NCBI GenBank assembly: GCA_027405735.1
Contig: JAPEHQ010000004.1
Coordinates: forward strand, 992,001 to 1,056,000
Direction of reading: 5' to 3'
Source of the DNA: Mucor racemosus
Taxonomy: Eukaryota > Mucoromycota > Mucoromycetes > Mucorales > Mucoraceae
Length of the DNA stretch: 64,000 nt
The notes below the pieces were generated by a model that ran no database searches, was not told the DNA's origin, and saw only the letters and a program-made list of their open reading frames with translations. Made by a program: the position numbers and the translations under genes. This document shows positions 34,811 through 45,440 of this stretch, one piece after another; position 1 is the first letter of the stretch, and every line of letters starts with the position of its first letter.

Positions 34811-36256
34811 TTACTTTCTAGAGATTGAGGACCAATACTGAGATATGATTGTTGTTTCAAGAAAATCAATATCCTTAACCCAGCTATTCTTTTCTTTTCC
34901 ATAATTTCTCCATTTTACATAATATACATAATTGTTTAGTACTTTTTTATGCTTAATGATATATTGTACTTCATAAACTTCATCTGTAACATCCATATCT
35001 TCAGAATTTTTATTAATATCTAATATACTTTCACTACTATTATCTTGAATTGTTAGTTTGTTCATAAAATCAAGTTGTATATTTTTGATGTTATTAATTT
35101 CTTCTATTTTATATTTTGTTTTAAGTGAAACATCTACGTTCAACTCGACATTATTGGAATACGAATAATCAAAATTATGTATTTTCCACTTATTATAATG
35201 ATTTATTTCCTCTAAATTAAATAACTCTTTAAAATATTTTATATTCAATAAAACAATAGCTAACTTCAGCTGAATATTGTAAATTTTAGACTCAGTTATT
35301 CTTATTTTTGTTTGTCCACTAAATCGCTTAAACACTGAACCTAAATCTGCAAAGTAACTTTCTATAGTGGATCTAAAACCACCCAGAATATCATTAAATT
35401 TTATCTCATCTTCTGACAAATCGATATTTTTAGTTTTTTTAATTGGAAAACAGAAATTATGTAAATCAATATTATATCCAATATTTTTATATTTATCTAT
35501 AAACTCTTCTAACGTGTTTTCGTATAATCCATCAAAACATATACAATCTGTTTCACTATAAAAATTATTCAAATTTATACCTAAAAACATATTATCATCA
35601 TTATTCATTTTACATGGTAAAGAATCAGATATATATATACACATTTTATTTACATCTATTAAAAATTGTGTGTTTAAACCATTTTTCTTTAATTTCCAAG
35701 AATACAATTCTTTTTTATCTAAAAATATATTTTGGTATACAATCCTGTTATAATGACCATCTAATATAAGTGTAATATTATCTACTAATGATGGATTATA
35801 TTTCTTGGCACATAATAATCTTAAAATAGGTGATGAAAAGCAATTTTTTAGTTTATTATTAATCCATTTCTCTAAAAACTCATAATTTTTAATATACAAA
35901 TTTCTATATAGTTTATAAAATGTACTGGATGGCATATACATATCCATTTCTTCAAAAGAATAACCATTTAATAGATGTTCGAGTAATAGTAATGCTTTAT
36001 TGATTGTATTATATGGACCAGGTAAATATATATGCGAACACAAATCGGTTAAAAATACAAATGTTGGTAGAGATCCTATCTTATCATAAATATTTTGTTT
36101 TACTTTATCAATATTTTTTACTTTTTCTATTTTTTTTCGATGATATTTGAGTTTTTCATAATATACATAATCCTTTTTCATAAATGTCCAATACTGATCA
36201 TATATCTTATTGAACTCTTGTTCTATATAATTGTCTATATCTGTTGTCATAATCAA
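34811..36256 (-). CDS. DDE_Tnp_4-like transposase with C-terminal chromodomain
   Basis: A single intron-less frame of 481 residues. Residues 85-135 are helical (FEEMDMYMPSSTFYKLYRN) and sit where related enzymes have a helix-turn-helix DNA-binding domain. The catalytic core follows: first Asp in LILDGHYNRI (D166), second in CICFDGLYENT (D242), and Glu in FRSTIESYFADLGSVFKRF (E299). The spacing and the final R/E helix fit the Harbinger/IS5-related DDE_Tnp_4 fold rather than retroviral integrase. After an acidic Ser-rich linker, residues 427-476 form a chromodomain (YEVQYIIKHKK, YYVKWRNYGKEKNSW), which should read methylated histone tails and steer insertion. Codon use is much more AT-biased than in host genes. 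All three catalytic residues are present and there is no stop, so activity is plausible. Confidence 0.85.
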   Translation of the reverse strand: MIMTTDIDNYIEQEFNKIYDQYWTFMKKDYVYYEKLKYHRKKIEKVKNIDKVKQNIYDKIGSLPTFVFLTDLCSHIYLPGPYNTINKALLLLEHLLNGYSFEEMDMYMPSSTFYKLYRNLYIKNYEFLEKWINNKLKNCFSSPILRLLCAKKYNPSLVDNITLILDGHYNRIVYQNIFLDKKELYSWKLKKNGLNTQFLIDVNKMCIYISDSLPCKMNNDDNMFLGINLNNFYSETDCICFDGLYENTLEEFIDKYKNIGYNIDLHNFCFPIKKTKNIDLSEDEIKFNDILGGFRSTIESYFADLGSVFKRFSGQTKIRITESKIYNIQLKLAIVLLNIKYFKELFNLEEINHYNKWKIHNFDYSYSNNVELNVDVSLKTKYKIEEINNIKNIQLDFMNKLTIQDNSSESILDINKNSEDMDVTDEVYEVQYIIKHKKVLNNYVYYVKWRNYGKEKNSWVKDIDFLETTIISQYWSSISRK

Positions 36257-36402
36257 TCGACAGTTATTATTTCATATCTATTTTTTTATTATAGAAAAAT
36301 TCAATTTTTGGGAGAAGAAATAAAAAAATAAAAGTTTACAAAATTGTGTTTTTTATTTTCATTATTTCTTGACAGAATATATCAAAAACTAAATGTTTAC
36401 AA

Positions 36403-36658
36403 GAGGAATATTTCTAATTATTATATATAAATATTAAATGTTAGGTGAGATATTTCGCAAGCTTCAAGAACCTCATAATTTTTTTTTCTTTAAAAAAATC
36501 AATTAAAAAAAGCATGACTAAGTATCCTGGAAACTTAATCATTAGGGATTACTATTTTAATTGTTTTATATGATTCTAATTTATAATATATTATTAATTT
36601 CTAATTTTCTTTTATTTTATGTTGTAATATTCAATCTGTGTGATTGTACATGTTTCTC
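36403..36658 (+). repeat. Right terminal direct repeat of the DDE-chromodomain element
   Basis: The second copy of the 255/256 bp unit, 146 bases upstream of the transposase start (the gene reads leftward). It probably holds the transposase promoter. Both inner and outer borders are GAG...CTC. Confidence 0.92.
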
Positions 36659-37195
36659 AATAGGGTTTATATACTATTTTGATTTGGGGAATTAATGATG
36701 TGATAAGGTAGTTTAGATATTATTTAATAGTAATGTGTTATCTTGGTATATCATGTTGGAATATCGCACTGGTGTATCATGCTTTACACCATGCTTCTAT
36801 ACCATGCTTCTATACCATGCTTTTAGGAGCATTGTATAGTTAATATTTAATTAAGGAACTTCCGGTTCCGGATCTGTTATTGTTTACTTTTTTGGATTTG
36901 ACATGATCCGGTTTAAGAATGATACATCACAGAGCTTGTGAGTTGCCTTGTCACAATACTGCGCTAAATGTGCTTGTATGTCGATTTAATAGCTACTTGA
37001 TTGATTGACCGCTGGGATAAAATACCGTCATATGGTGTCATAATTGAGGTCCAAGCGTTCTTGGTAATTACTGTATTAAACGTCGTCGTACGCTAGGAGT
37101 TTCTTATATCCGATATCAAGAGTTTGTACTTCAATACATATCGTAATCAATAGATGATTATAAGATGTATTGATAATGTAGAGGGTGATAACATA

Positions 37196-38087
37196 CGGTA
37201 CTTGTTAACATAAAATATAGTATATGATTCATATTTTTGCCAATGGTCACTCTTCCAAAAAAAAAGCCGAACAATATCCGGAAGCGGCCATCTAATAATA
37301 TTTCCAAGCTTTAAACTTCTAAAAAAATTACCGGACAGCCCGGACGCGGTTTTTTAAATATTCCAAGGAGCTCTAAGATGCAGATATCGAAATCTCGTAC
37401 AAAAATCAACGTTCGACTGTATTGCTATTAAGTATTCAAAGGCTTATTTTAAGTAAAGCATAAATACAGCCTATATCAGGGTTATATTATATAAGGGGCA
37501 GGAGACACAGACAAAGACTTATTTGTTATGCTAAGGTTTATTTCAGAATATATAATAAGGAAAATGATGAGGAGAACTGATGAAGAAATAAAAGGAATTA
37601 TGAAAATAAGATGGTTATTTATACTAAATTATTCAAGAGTCTAGTTCCCTTCATGAACTAGACTTCAGGGACACAGTGTTACTGAATTACTCTATAACTT
37701 GAATGCGAGTAAGTTGATATTGTAATGTGGTCATTGGTTGTGCCGCAGTGCGGGTAGTAATAGAATGTCTTGCATAAGCTGGAGATTGATATGCAATTCG
37801 GATAAGGTAATAATGTGTGATATGTTCAAGATAGTAGTATAATAATAGATTAAGCTTGACAGGTTCATGACAGCCTACAACATTATTAGCCTAATAACGG
37901 ATTTAACTTGAAAAGTATAAGAAAATATAACCAGATTCAAAAAAAGTCCATAAAATCACAAATTTAAAGGATTTATATATAAAAGCACTAAGGCCAAACT
38001 GTGCTGCACAAGATGATTTCGTTGTACCCAGGTGGGGTGCACACTATAGCCTGAGCTGTTGTGCCCACAGAATATAGCTAAAAAGAT
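37196..38087. other. Non-coding spacer in the transposon cluster
   Basis: No gene. A perfect hairpin, GTCTAGTTC-CCTTCAT-GAACTAGAC, lies near 37640, and a CCGGAAGCGGCC/CCGGACGCGG-like pair near 37280-37350. The function of both is unknown. Confidence 0.4.
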
Positions 38088-38315
38088 TGAGAGTTATATG
38101 TAGATAACGATTATTTCCAATACAAATAAAATAAAGACTACAAGCGATTATATCACGGAGAACGTAGGGTCTTTATTATTAAGTTAAAAAAGGAAGCCAG
38201 GAGCCATCAGGTCCTGGATTCCAAAAGTATTTATACCATTTCAATTCCATTTGGATGTCAGGTTCAATATGGGATTGAAATGAGATTTAACATAAATAAT
38301 AGGCAAAAACCTACA
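38088..38315 (-). mobile_element. Solo LTR, family beta, copy 1
   Basis: 228 bases flanked by the exact 5-base duplication AAGAT (38083-38087 and 38316-38320). Read on the minus strand it starts TGTAGGTTTTTGCC and ends ATAACTCTCA, with a TATA-like GGTATAAATAC and AATAAAGACCC resembling a polyadenylation site. A direct copy of the same length is at 40982..41209. No coding region is attached. Confidence 0.9.
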
Positions 38316-38334
38316 AAGATAACAAGATGCACAT

Positions 38335-38574
38335 GGGCACAACAAAAGAAACTGCGCACGAGCACAACAACGAAATGCCTATATGTGCAGAATTATAGAT
38401 TCTGTTCATGTGCACGACATTAATCCCATGTGTGCATAATAGTAGGATTGTCCATAAGCATATCATTATTCCTATTTGTGCATAATAATAATAAAATCTG
38501 ACCATGAGGAGCATAATGTACGGATCGTATGTGTACAAATTGGTCTGTACATGAGCGTTGTTGTGCCATTCTCA
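38335..38574. repeat. Candidate miniature inverted-repeat element
   Basis: GGGCACAACAAAAG and a second GAGCACAACAACG on the left face CGTTGTTGTGCC on the right, in inverted orientation. The interior has repeated GTGCATAATA units. There is no clear target duplication beyond AT. Confidence 0.35.
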
Positions 38575-40424
38575 AAATTCCATTGTATTTTTTTTACTGG
38601 AATAATGGGTTTTTAAATTACATTTGCTTTTATTAATATAGATTATAGACAATAATACAATTCAATACGTTGCTGATGTAGAGCAATTCATGCAAGAGCC
38701 AATATATTTACGATTATTATCATTTGTGAATATGTTTATAGCTATAAATGTTTACACCAGTCATGGCTTTTGCTTGAGCATAAAATGAAATAACACTTAC
38801 GGCTTAAATTTATATGCACGCCAAACCTAATGTTATAAATGCTAATTTATTATCACTCATAAAATTTACACAAATTAACCTTCTTTGAATTTACTATTTT
38901 TGTTTACAATTGTCAACTGTAAATAAATTTGTTTTCAAGTATACAGTAGCTACAATCAGAACTATGGTTATTAGGCAAGGCATGAGATTATTCTTTTTTT
39001 TTGTGTTTCTATAGCATTTAAAATTTTATCACTTTTCTAGAACATTTTATGAGTTTGTAGCCAGGTCTAGCTTTTTATTGAGTAGATATAAATATCATTG
39101 CCTTCGTTTTATTTTGATCTGGTAATCAAGAGATACACCCAACAATACTGTAGAAAATAATGATGTTTGATCTTAGAATGCGGTCAAATAAAAATATCAG
39201 GCTCTAATATAACGAATGCTACCTAATCTACATTAAAAACATTAGTCTCTTATGCTAGCGTGCGTATTCCGATAAAAGAAAAGAATACCAGCTTGATAGT
39301 CTGATATACCTAATCAAACGGTGAATATATCCTTGGAATATGAAAACAAAAAGAGAGGAACAACACACGTAAAAAAAGATTTTCAAGGCTTTACAGTATC
39401 TAGCGCATTTAAAACCTGCTAAATTACACATTTCAGCCAATGTAAAGCAGCATTACAGCGCATTAACCCATAAACTAAACAAAATAGGCAATATCTGTTA
39501 CCATAGAAACATGCATTTTCTACCGGAAAAACCGGCTGTCATATCATAGATTCGTTAAAAAATTGCAAAAGCGAGCCCGCGGAGCGATGCCGTAATTGAG
39601 CATAGCAAAATAGAACGACAAAGTCTCTTATAATATGGTATACTGTATAGTATCTAATAAGTTTTAAATAAAAATACGTTTTTTTAAAACTTTTCTTATA
39701 TTTAACCACGTACGGTATGAAAATTCAGACTTTGTAGCAGACATTTTCGGGAACTCATTTTATCCTTACCAACACTCATGATTTTGATCAAAAAACAGAA
39801 AAATCAATTTTTGATACCAAAATAAACATTTAAACATACTACATTGTGAGAGAAAATTGTAGCCATGACTAATACACATTTTATAAAAACATAATATTGA
39901 ATGTTAAGTAATGAAAATTTGTACTTTTGTCCCAAAAACTGTTTTTTGGTTATAGGATTTTCACGTAATGTTTTGCAATAAACATGTTTGTTATTTTTTA
40001 TTGAACAAATAGAGCGCTAAATGCTGTATATGTGTGCATTTTTTGTTTTTATAATTGGTAGTATAATTAACTCTAGATTTGCAACATCAGAAAAAAAAAC
40101 TTAAAAAATGTCAAAATTGATGATCTGAACAAGAATAATTTTCGAAATTAATATTCCGCTTATAAGCCTTGTAAGTCTTAAAAATAAGAGGTTTTATATT
40201 ACCTGAGAACTTTTTCAAGAATTTACGATGCTGTACCCACTTGATTCAAGCTTATTACTGCAAATCTTTATAAATGTTAATATTGTGTGGTAGCTTATTT
40301 AATGATAATATAGTCTTACTTTATAATTATTGCGTTAGAGGTGATTTACGTTAAGTTTTAGTCTTACCTCTGAAATGTCAAAAGAATCTGTATAAATTGT
40401 TGTATTCCACCTACTAGTATCATG
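38575..40424. other. AT-rich spacer
   Basis: No gene, LTR or coding relic that I can support. Confidence 0.4.
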
Positions 40425-40887
40425 CATTATCACCTTCTACAGTATCAATACATCTTACAATCTATTGACTACGACATGTATTGAATTGCAAGTCTTGATA
40501 TCGGATATAAGAAACTCCTAGCGTACCAAGTTTAATCCAGTAATTACCAAGAACGCTTGGACCTCAATTATGACACCACATTATTTCATCCCAGCATATT
40601 TAGCGCAGCATTGAAACAAGACAACTCACAAGCTCTGCAAGAACGATTAAATTATGATTGATCCATTTCAATCCATAGATTACTATCAAACAGATCTAAT
40701 GGTTCAATAGTGCTTTAAATTACATCTCAGGATCTCAATGTCAAATCAATATAAAAGGCCATACTTTTACATCTAAATAAACGATATCTTGTTTTTATTA
40801 TACAGTTGAAGAACTGATTAATTACTCATTCTTTTATAATTGTATTCTTTTTTAAGTACTATTTATCAATCCTGAAAATATACGACA
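40425..40887 (-). repeat. Family delta repeat, copy 2 (inverted, uninterrupted)
   Basis: The reverse complement aligns with both halves of copy 1 and reads straight through TTGCAGAGCTTGTGAGTTG, the site that is split by the nested insertion in copy 1. It therefore serves as an empty-site control. Confidence 0.85.
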
Positions 40888-40981
40888 TAAATAATCTTGC
40901 CAGAATATTCCACTTTTATTAACAATACATCCTTTGGATGTATTTATACACATTAATTATAACTAGTACTAGGGTTTTACT

Positions 40982-41209
40982 TAAGAGTTATATGTAGATA
41001 ACGATTATTTCCAATACAAATAAACTAAAGACTACAAGCGATTATATTACGGAGAACGTAGGGTCTTTATTATTAAGTTAAAAAAGGAAACCAGGAGCCA
41101 TCAGGTCCTAAATTCTAAAAGTATTTATACCATTTCAATTCCATTTGGATGTCAGGTTCAATATGGGATTGAAATGAGATTTAACATAAATAATAGGCAA
41201 AAACCTACA
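40982..41209 (-). mobile_element. Solo LTR, family beta, copy 2
   Basis: 228 bases that match copy 1 at about 95 percent by eye. Flanks are TTACT and TCACT (40977-40981, 41210-41214), a duplication with one later change, and the terminal CA has become TA. It is thus older than or more decayed than copy 1. Confidence 0.82.
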
Positions 41210-42904
41210 TCACTATCTAAGAATATGATGTAAGTCAATGATCTGCATTGATTTACTGTAACACTACTTATAGACTGTCACTTTGGATGTGAGACCTATG
41301 ATGAGTATTGACATAACAACCTCTCCAATATTATTATAAACATTAAGCATGGCCATGGCTGGAACCTATTGCCACCTTTTTACCCTCTTTGTTCCAAGCC
41401 AATTTATTCAATGCTTTACCAGAACAAACTTACTTTTGACCTATAAAAATTGATTTATTAGTAAAATCAATTATTAATGACAAGCTAATAAGTGATAATT
41501 ATGGTGTACCTTTGATAGTTGGTAGTGGTGATATACAAGACAACATCTTGTTTTCCTCTTCTTCTTAGCTGTTAGCCACTAAATATAGATAAATGCTTTT
41601 TAGAAACTAAATAGACTAACATGAGTTTATTCATTATTCATTCAAATTAAGTCAGTACTACTGTATACATACTTTTATAATCCCCAGTTTTCTCCAGGTA
41701 GATATCGACTTTAGACCAAAAAAGTATTGATTATAACGTATATAATAATGGAACAAAATGATTAAGTCCTGGATGCTTTTTTTGTTCGAGAAAGATGTTA
41801 TAACCTGCCATAATATTAACAGTTAATATTTAATTTCCAAATAAACAATAGAAAAACATGTACTTGTACCTGCTATTTGATTTCAGTTTATAAAAAAATA
41901 CTAGTCTTTTTGTTGTAGTTTTAAACATAAATAAAAAAGCTGAGGAAAGAGTAGGGAAGAAAAAATATTTTGTGTGTTTCAAACAGGAATTTACAAAGGC
42001 ATAAATACGTTTAGTGTTACCAAACAGGTTGTTGTCGTTGCTCCCATCTGGTCTCCGAAAGAAGAACATGGGCAGAACTCTTTCAAACCCCAAATTTCAA
42101 ATTGATATACTGTATCTCGTCAATAAGGCAACTCTGTTGAATCAGAGTAACTCACATCTGCTTGAGCCATTCAAATTATCTTCGTTATTGATTATATTAT
42201 GATTGATATACTTTAGTAAATTGGCTAAAAAAACTTTGATCTCATTGCTCTGCTCATTTGGGCTGCCTCCTGATCGGCACAAAATGTTTTATTCTGCCCA
42301 TCTGTGGAGATCATTACGCCCATGGAAAGCATAGTTCGGCCGTAGTGAGGTCAGCCTCACTGAGTTGCTGTGAAAATGGAGAAATGAAAATGCGCACTTT
42401 TTCCACTATTTTGCATGTTGTCGTATATTTACTACAGGTTTATAAATATATAATGCATAAAACATAATTCAAATAAAAGAGAATGTAGTAGAGTTGTAGT
42501 AGAATTACATACTTGAAAAATTTGATAATAATAACAGAAAAACCTAACGTTCAAGTGTCGCTCATAGAATATGATGCCACACACTTCATGAAACGTGATC
42601 AACAAGATTAAACAAAAGCTTTAATTGAACATAATAACAAACTCATGCTAAAAATATGAAATATATTTTGAATACCTATATGTTGTGTAGATGATAGCAT
42701 CCTTCTTGATCAAGGTGCAATCAATTACACAAATGGCATACAGTATATTATATCACAAAAGGATTCTATCCAAATCGATTATAATATAATAATAAACAAA
42801 GATATCAATTTAGTTAACTAATCATCTACATAGAAGTTACACTATCAATATAAATAAGATTCAAGTATATAAAATTGCCCCTTAATTCAAGGTTACATAA
42901 AATA
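41210..42904. other. Spacer with a GC-richer hairpin segment
   Basis: Most is AT-rich and empty. Positions about 42245-42410 are clearly richer in GC than their surroundings and contain a perfect 7-bp stem with a TCAG loop (AGTGAGG-TCAG-CCTCACT, about 42344-42361). A 69-codon frame overlaps it but looks like chance. Confidence 0.4.
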
Positions 42905-43201
42905 TGATTTATCGAAAAGTAAATGGTATAAAATTAATCAAATGAAAAAATACCGTTTTATTATGAGCTTATAGAGGGGGTTTATATACTAATTGAATGA
43001 GTGTATTAAATGTGAGTGATAATATAATTAGAATGAGCATTTGGATATTGTGTGGATGTATTGGAATCATGCTTCTATGATTCAATAGTAGCATGATGAT
43101 AGACGCATGGAATATGACCTTGCTTGATTTGCATGTTGAACATCATGGTTTGACAGATGTTCTAAATTAGTAATTCGGTAATTCCTAATTCTGATAGATC
43201 A
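42905..43201 (-). mobile_element. Solo LTR, family alpha, copy 2
   Basis: 297 bases, inverted relative to 17574..17874 and homologous over the full length. Exact 5-base duplication AAATA (42900-42904 and 43202-43206). TATA-like and AATAAAAC signals are kept on the minus strand. Confidence 0.88.
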
Positions 43202-43569
43202 AAATAGATATATCAATAATAAACATAACTAATTCCCAAAAAGTCGATATTGTCACACTTGACATCGATCCTTTATAACTAGCCAATGCTCTGCATGATT
43301 TACCCCTTAAAATATTAAATTAATAACAACATACTCAAAACTAGAAGATCACTGAATATAAATCCATTTAAGTCTGATGGTATCCAAGTTCTTCAAATCA
43401 CTATAATACCCTCACACTTTTTCAATTATTTTAAATCTTCAGAAACCTTTTGTAGTAAAATTTTAGCTGATTATAATTGTATTTCTACATCTTTTGTCTC
43501 TATATTCATTTTATTTTAGGAAACAACATCGTTATTTATTACTACATGAATAATGAATTGTTTCTTCAG

Positions 43570-44040
43570 ATTTTAATTGTATAATAATAAAAACAAGATA
43601 ATTGTTTATATTTTTTAGATACCAAAGCCTTTTACTGTATAATGATTTGACATTGAGTTCCTGGGATATAATTTAAGGCACTATTAAGCCATTAGATCTG
43701 TCTGATAGTAATTTATGGATCGAAATAAATTTATTAAAATTAAGCCGCTTTTTCAGAGCTTGTGCGTTGCCTTCTTGTTTTAATGTTGCTCTACTACCTA
43801 ATAAATATACCTGGTTGTTAATTTGATACGTTTTGATATCTACTTGATTGATTTACCAATGGAATGAATTAATATAATGTCATGAACAAGAGGTCCAAGT
43901 GTTTCTGTTGATTGATGGATGAACTGAGTACGCTAGAAGCTTCCTATATCTGATATCAAGACTTTGCATTTAATTATTCCATGTTGTAATCAAAGGATTG
44001 TAAGACCTATTGATATTGTATAAAAGGTGAAAAAGTACGA
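43570..44040 (+). repeat. Family delta repeat, copy 3
   Basis: Same orientation as copy 1 and more diverged. It reads through TTTTTCAGAGCTTGTGCGTTGCC, giving a second example of the site without the nested insertion. Borders are approximate. Confidence 0.75.
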
Positions 44041-44224
44041 AACTTGATAGCATACATCACTCTCTATAACTATTGCTTAATGATATCTGTTTTATAATAA
44101 CACGATCAATACAAAAGAAAAAGTGCACGTATTGCCTTAACATTGGTCCTAATCATTTGTAAAAGTTAAAGCCCAGAAGAGAGGTATTAAGTTTTTGTAC
44201 TCCAGAGATGAATCAAACTAAAAG

Positions 44225-45440
44225 CTACTTTGTTATTTTGTTTCACTGAAAAATATTAATTTTTTGCCGAGATAATCAAAATAATAGTCCATATCACAGC
44301 TTAAGGCCTATAGTAACGGGGTCCCAAAATTGATTTGAAAAAATAATCGAAAATGAATAAAAAAACAAAATCGTTTAAATGCTCATGAACCGTAAAGTAA
44401 GTCAGTCTAACTTATTAAAAGTTTTTTGCAAAGTTTTGAATTCTGCATCCATCCAAATAAAATTCAGAAAAATGCTGTACCTTAAATTTGCATAAAACAC
44501 CATTGAAATTTTAAAGGTTTTTTGAGAGTACAGGACATTTTTTATAAGCATAATTTAACTTTAAATCATGGAAATAATGAAACACAGTATTATCTACTGA
44601 TTGAGCCATTGTTGAACTTTCTAGCTGCATATTTCGTAGAGAAAACACGATTTTTGTCTAAACTTTTTTGAAATTCAGAATTTGGGATAAGGGTATACAG
44701 GGAAAAAATTGAAGCTAGAAACGAAGGTATCTCTTTACACACATTTTTGAGGATATGTCCGCGAAAAATCAATATTTTGAAAAAAACTAAATTGGATACG
44801 AGAGAGTTTAACGAGCTTAATGACATGAATGTAAAAAAAATGCTGTTCAATTTAACCAGTATTTTGAAATATACTACGAAATGTCAAAAAAAAGTCGAAA
44901 AAAAAAAAGAAAAAAAAATAAAATTGCTCAGAATTTTTTCACACTGAAATATGTTATAGAGCATTTCAAAACAAGTAAATTTTATTATTAGAAAGCTTTA
45001 GTATAGCTTAATGCTTTATAGAGATATTTAAGCTCAAAGGTTTTAATTCTTAGCAGTGAAATACGTCTAAAAATCTGAAACATTAACACTAAAAATATTA
45101 TACCAATTACTAGAAATAAGATATTTCAGAAAACTTGTTTTCAGATTAAACCTGAACATCTCAGGTACATCATCTTATAATTTTACTGCAATGTTATTTA
45201 GTAAGAAAAAAAAAGTTGAGCCGGGATTAAAAGTCGGACCCAGTTTTAAACGAAAAGCAGTAATTTCACTTGTTTTCGAGTCTTTCGTGAGATGTAAAAT
45301 GAATTCGGAAACAGGTAGAATAATGCAACCTAACCATATTTATTTTACAATATCCAAGGTATATCCTGAAAAGTGCTTAGTATGAAGTTAAGTTATAGAA
45401 AGGAAGGCACACTCCGATTTTAAAGATTGAGAAATATAAA
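44225..45440 (+). repeat. Dispersed 1.2 kb repeat, copy C
   Basis: Same orientation as copy A and the closest to copy B in several landmarks (GCCGAGATAATCAAAATAAT, GGGATAAGGGTATACAGG). The short frame with ISPRKINIL-like residues (here RICPRKINIL) continues for about 60 codons to a Lys-rich end. Confidence 0.85.

Larger units (their letters stand above)
34533..36658 (-). mobile_element. 2.1 kb DNA element with direct terminal repeats, encoding a DDE-chromodomain transposase
   Basis: The element begins GAGGAATATT and ends ATGTTTCTC. These ends form an imperfect inverted match (GAGGAATAT against GAGAAACAT). The 4-base duplication AATA flanks it (34529-34532 and 36659-36662); AATAG is equally compatible. 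It carries a 255/256 bp direct repeat at both ends with one intact minus-strand gene between. There is no polypurine tract next to the 3' repeat, no tRNA-type primer site and no reverse transcriptase, so it is not an LTR retrotransposon despite the LTR-like outline. The intact frame and near-identical repeats point to recent movement. Confidence 0.8.
34449..36929 (-). mobile_element. LTR of family alpha, copy 3, itself interrupted
   Basis: The outer ends read TGATTTATCA on the left and TGATACATCA on the right, flanked by the duplication CAGAG (34444-34448 and 36930-36934). The two pieces outside the inner element (34449..34532 and about 36663..36929) total about 350 bases. They resemble LTR copy 2: both have TGATTTATC at the start and GGGTTTATATACTA after 80-90 bases. 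The uninterrupted delta copies at 40.6 and 43.8 kb show the empty site. Confidence 0.78.
34189..37195 (+). repeat. Dispersed ~530 bp repeat (family delta), copy 1, split by a nested insertion
   Basis: The two halves, 34189..34448 and 36930..37195, together match the uninterrupted copies at 40425..40887 (inverted) and 43570..44040 (direct). Shared landmarks are TCGTATATTTTCAGG, TTGACATTGAGATC, CCATTAGATCTG, GTTCTTGCAGAG then CTTGTGAGTTGCC, GAGGTCCAAGCGTTCTTGG and GGAGTTTCTTATATCCGATA. Read on the minus strand it could start TGTTATCACC and end TACGACA. That would suit an old LTR, but no target duplication is visible. Confidence 0.8.

Noticed and set aside
34533..36658. LTR retrotransposon reading of the DDE element
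   Set aside because: No reverse transcriptase, no polypurine tract and no primer site; the catalytic core fits DDE_Tnp_4 rather than retroviral integrase.
38088..41209. A single LTR retrotransposon bounded by the two beta LTRs
   Set aside because: Each LTR has its own target duplication and the interior carries an unrelated repeat and no gag-pol.
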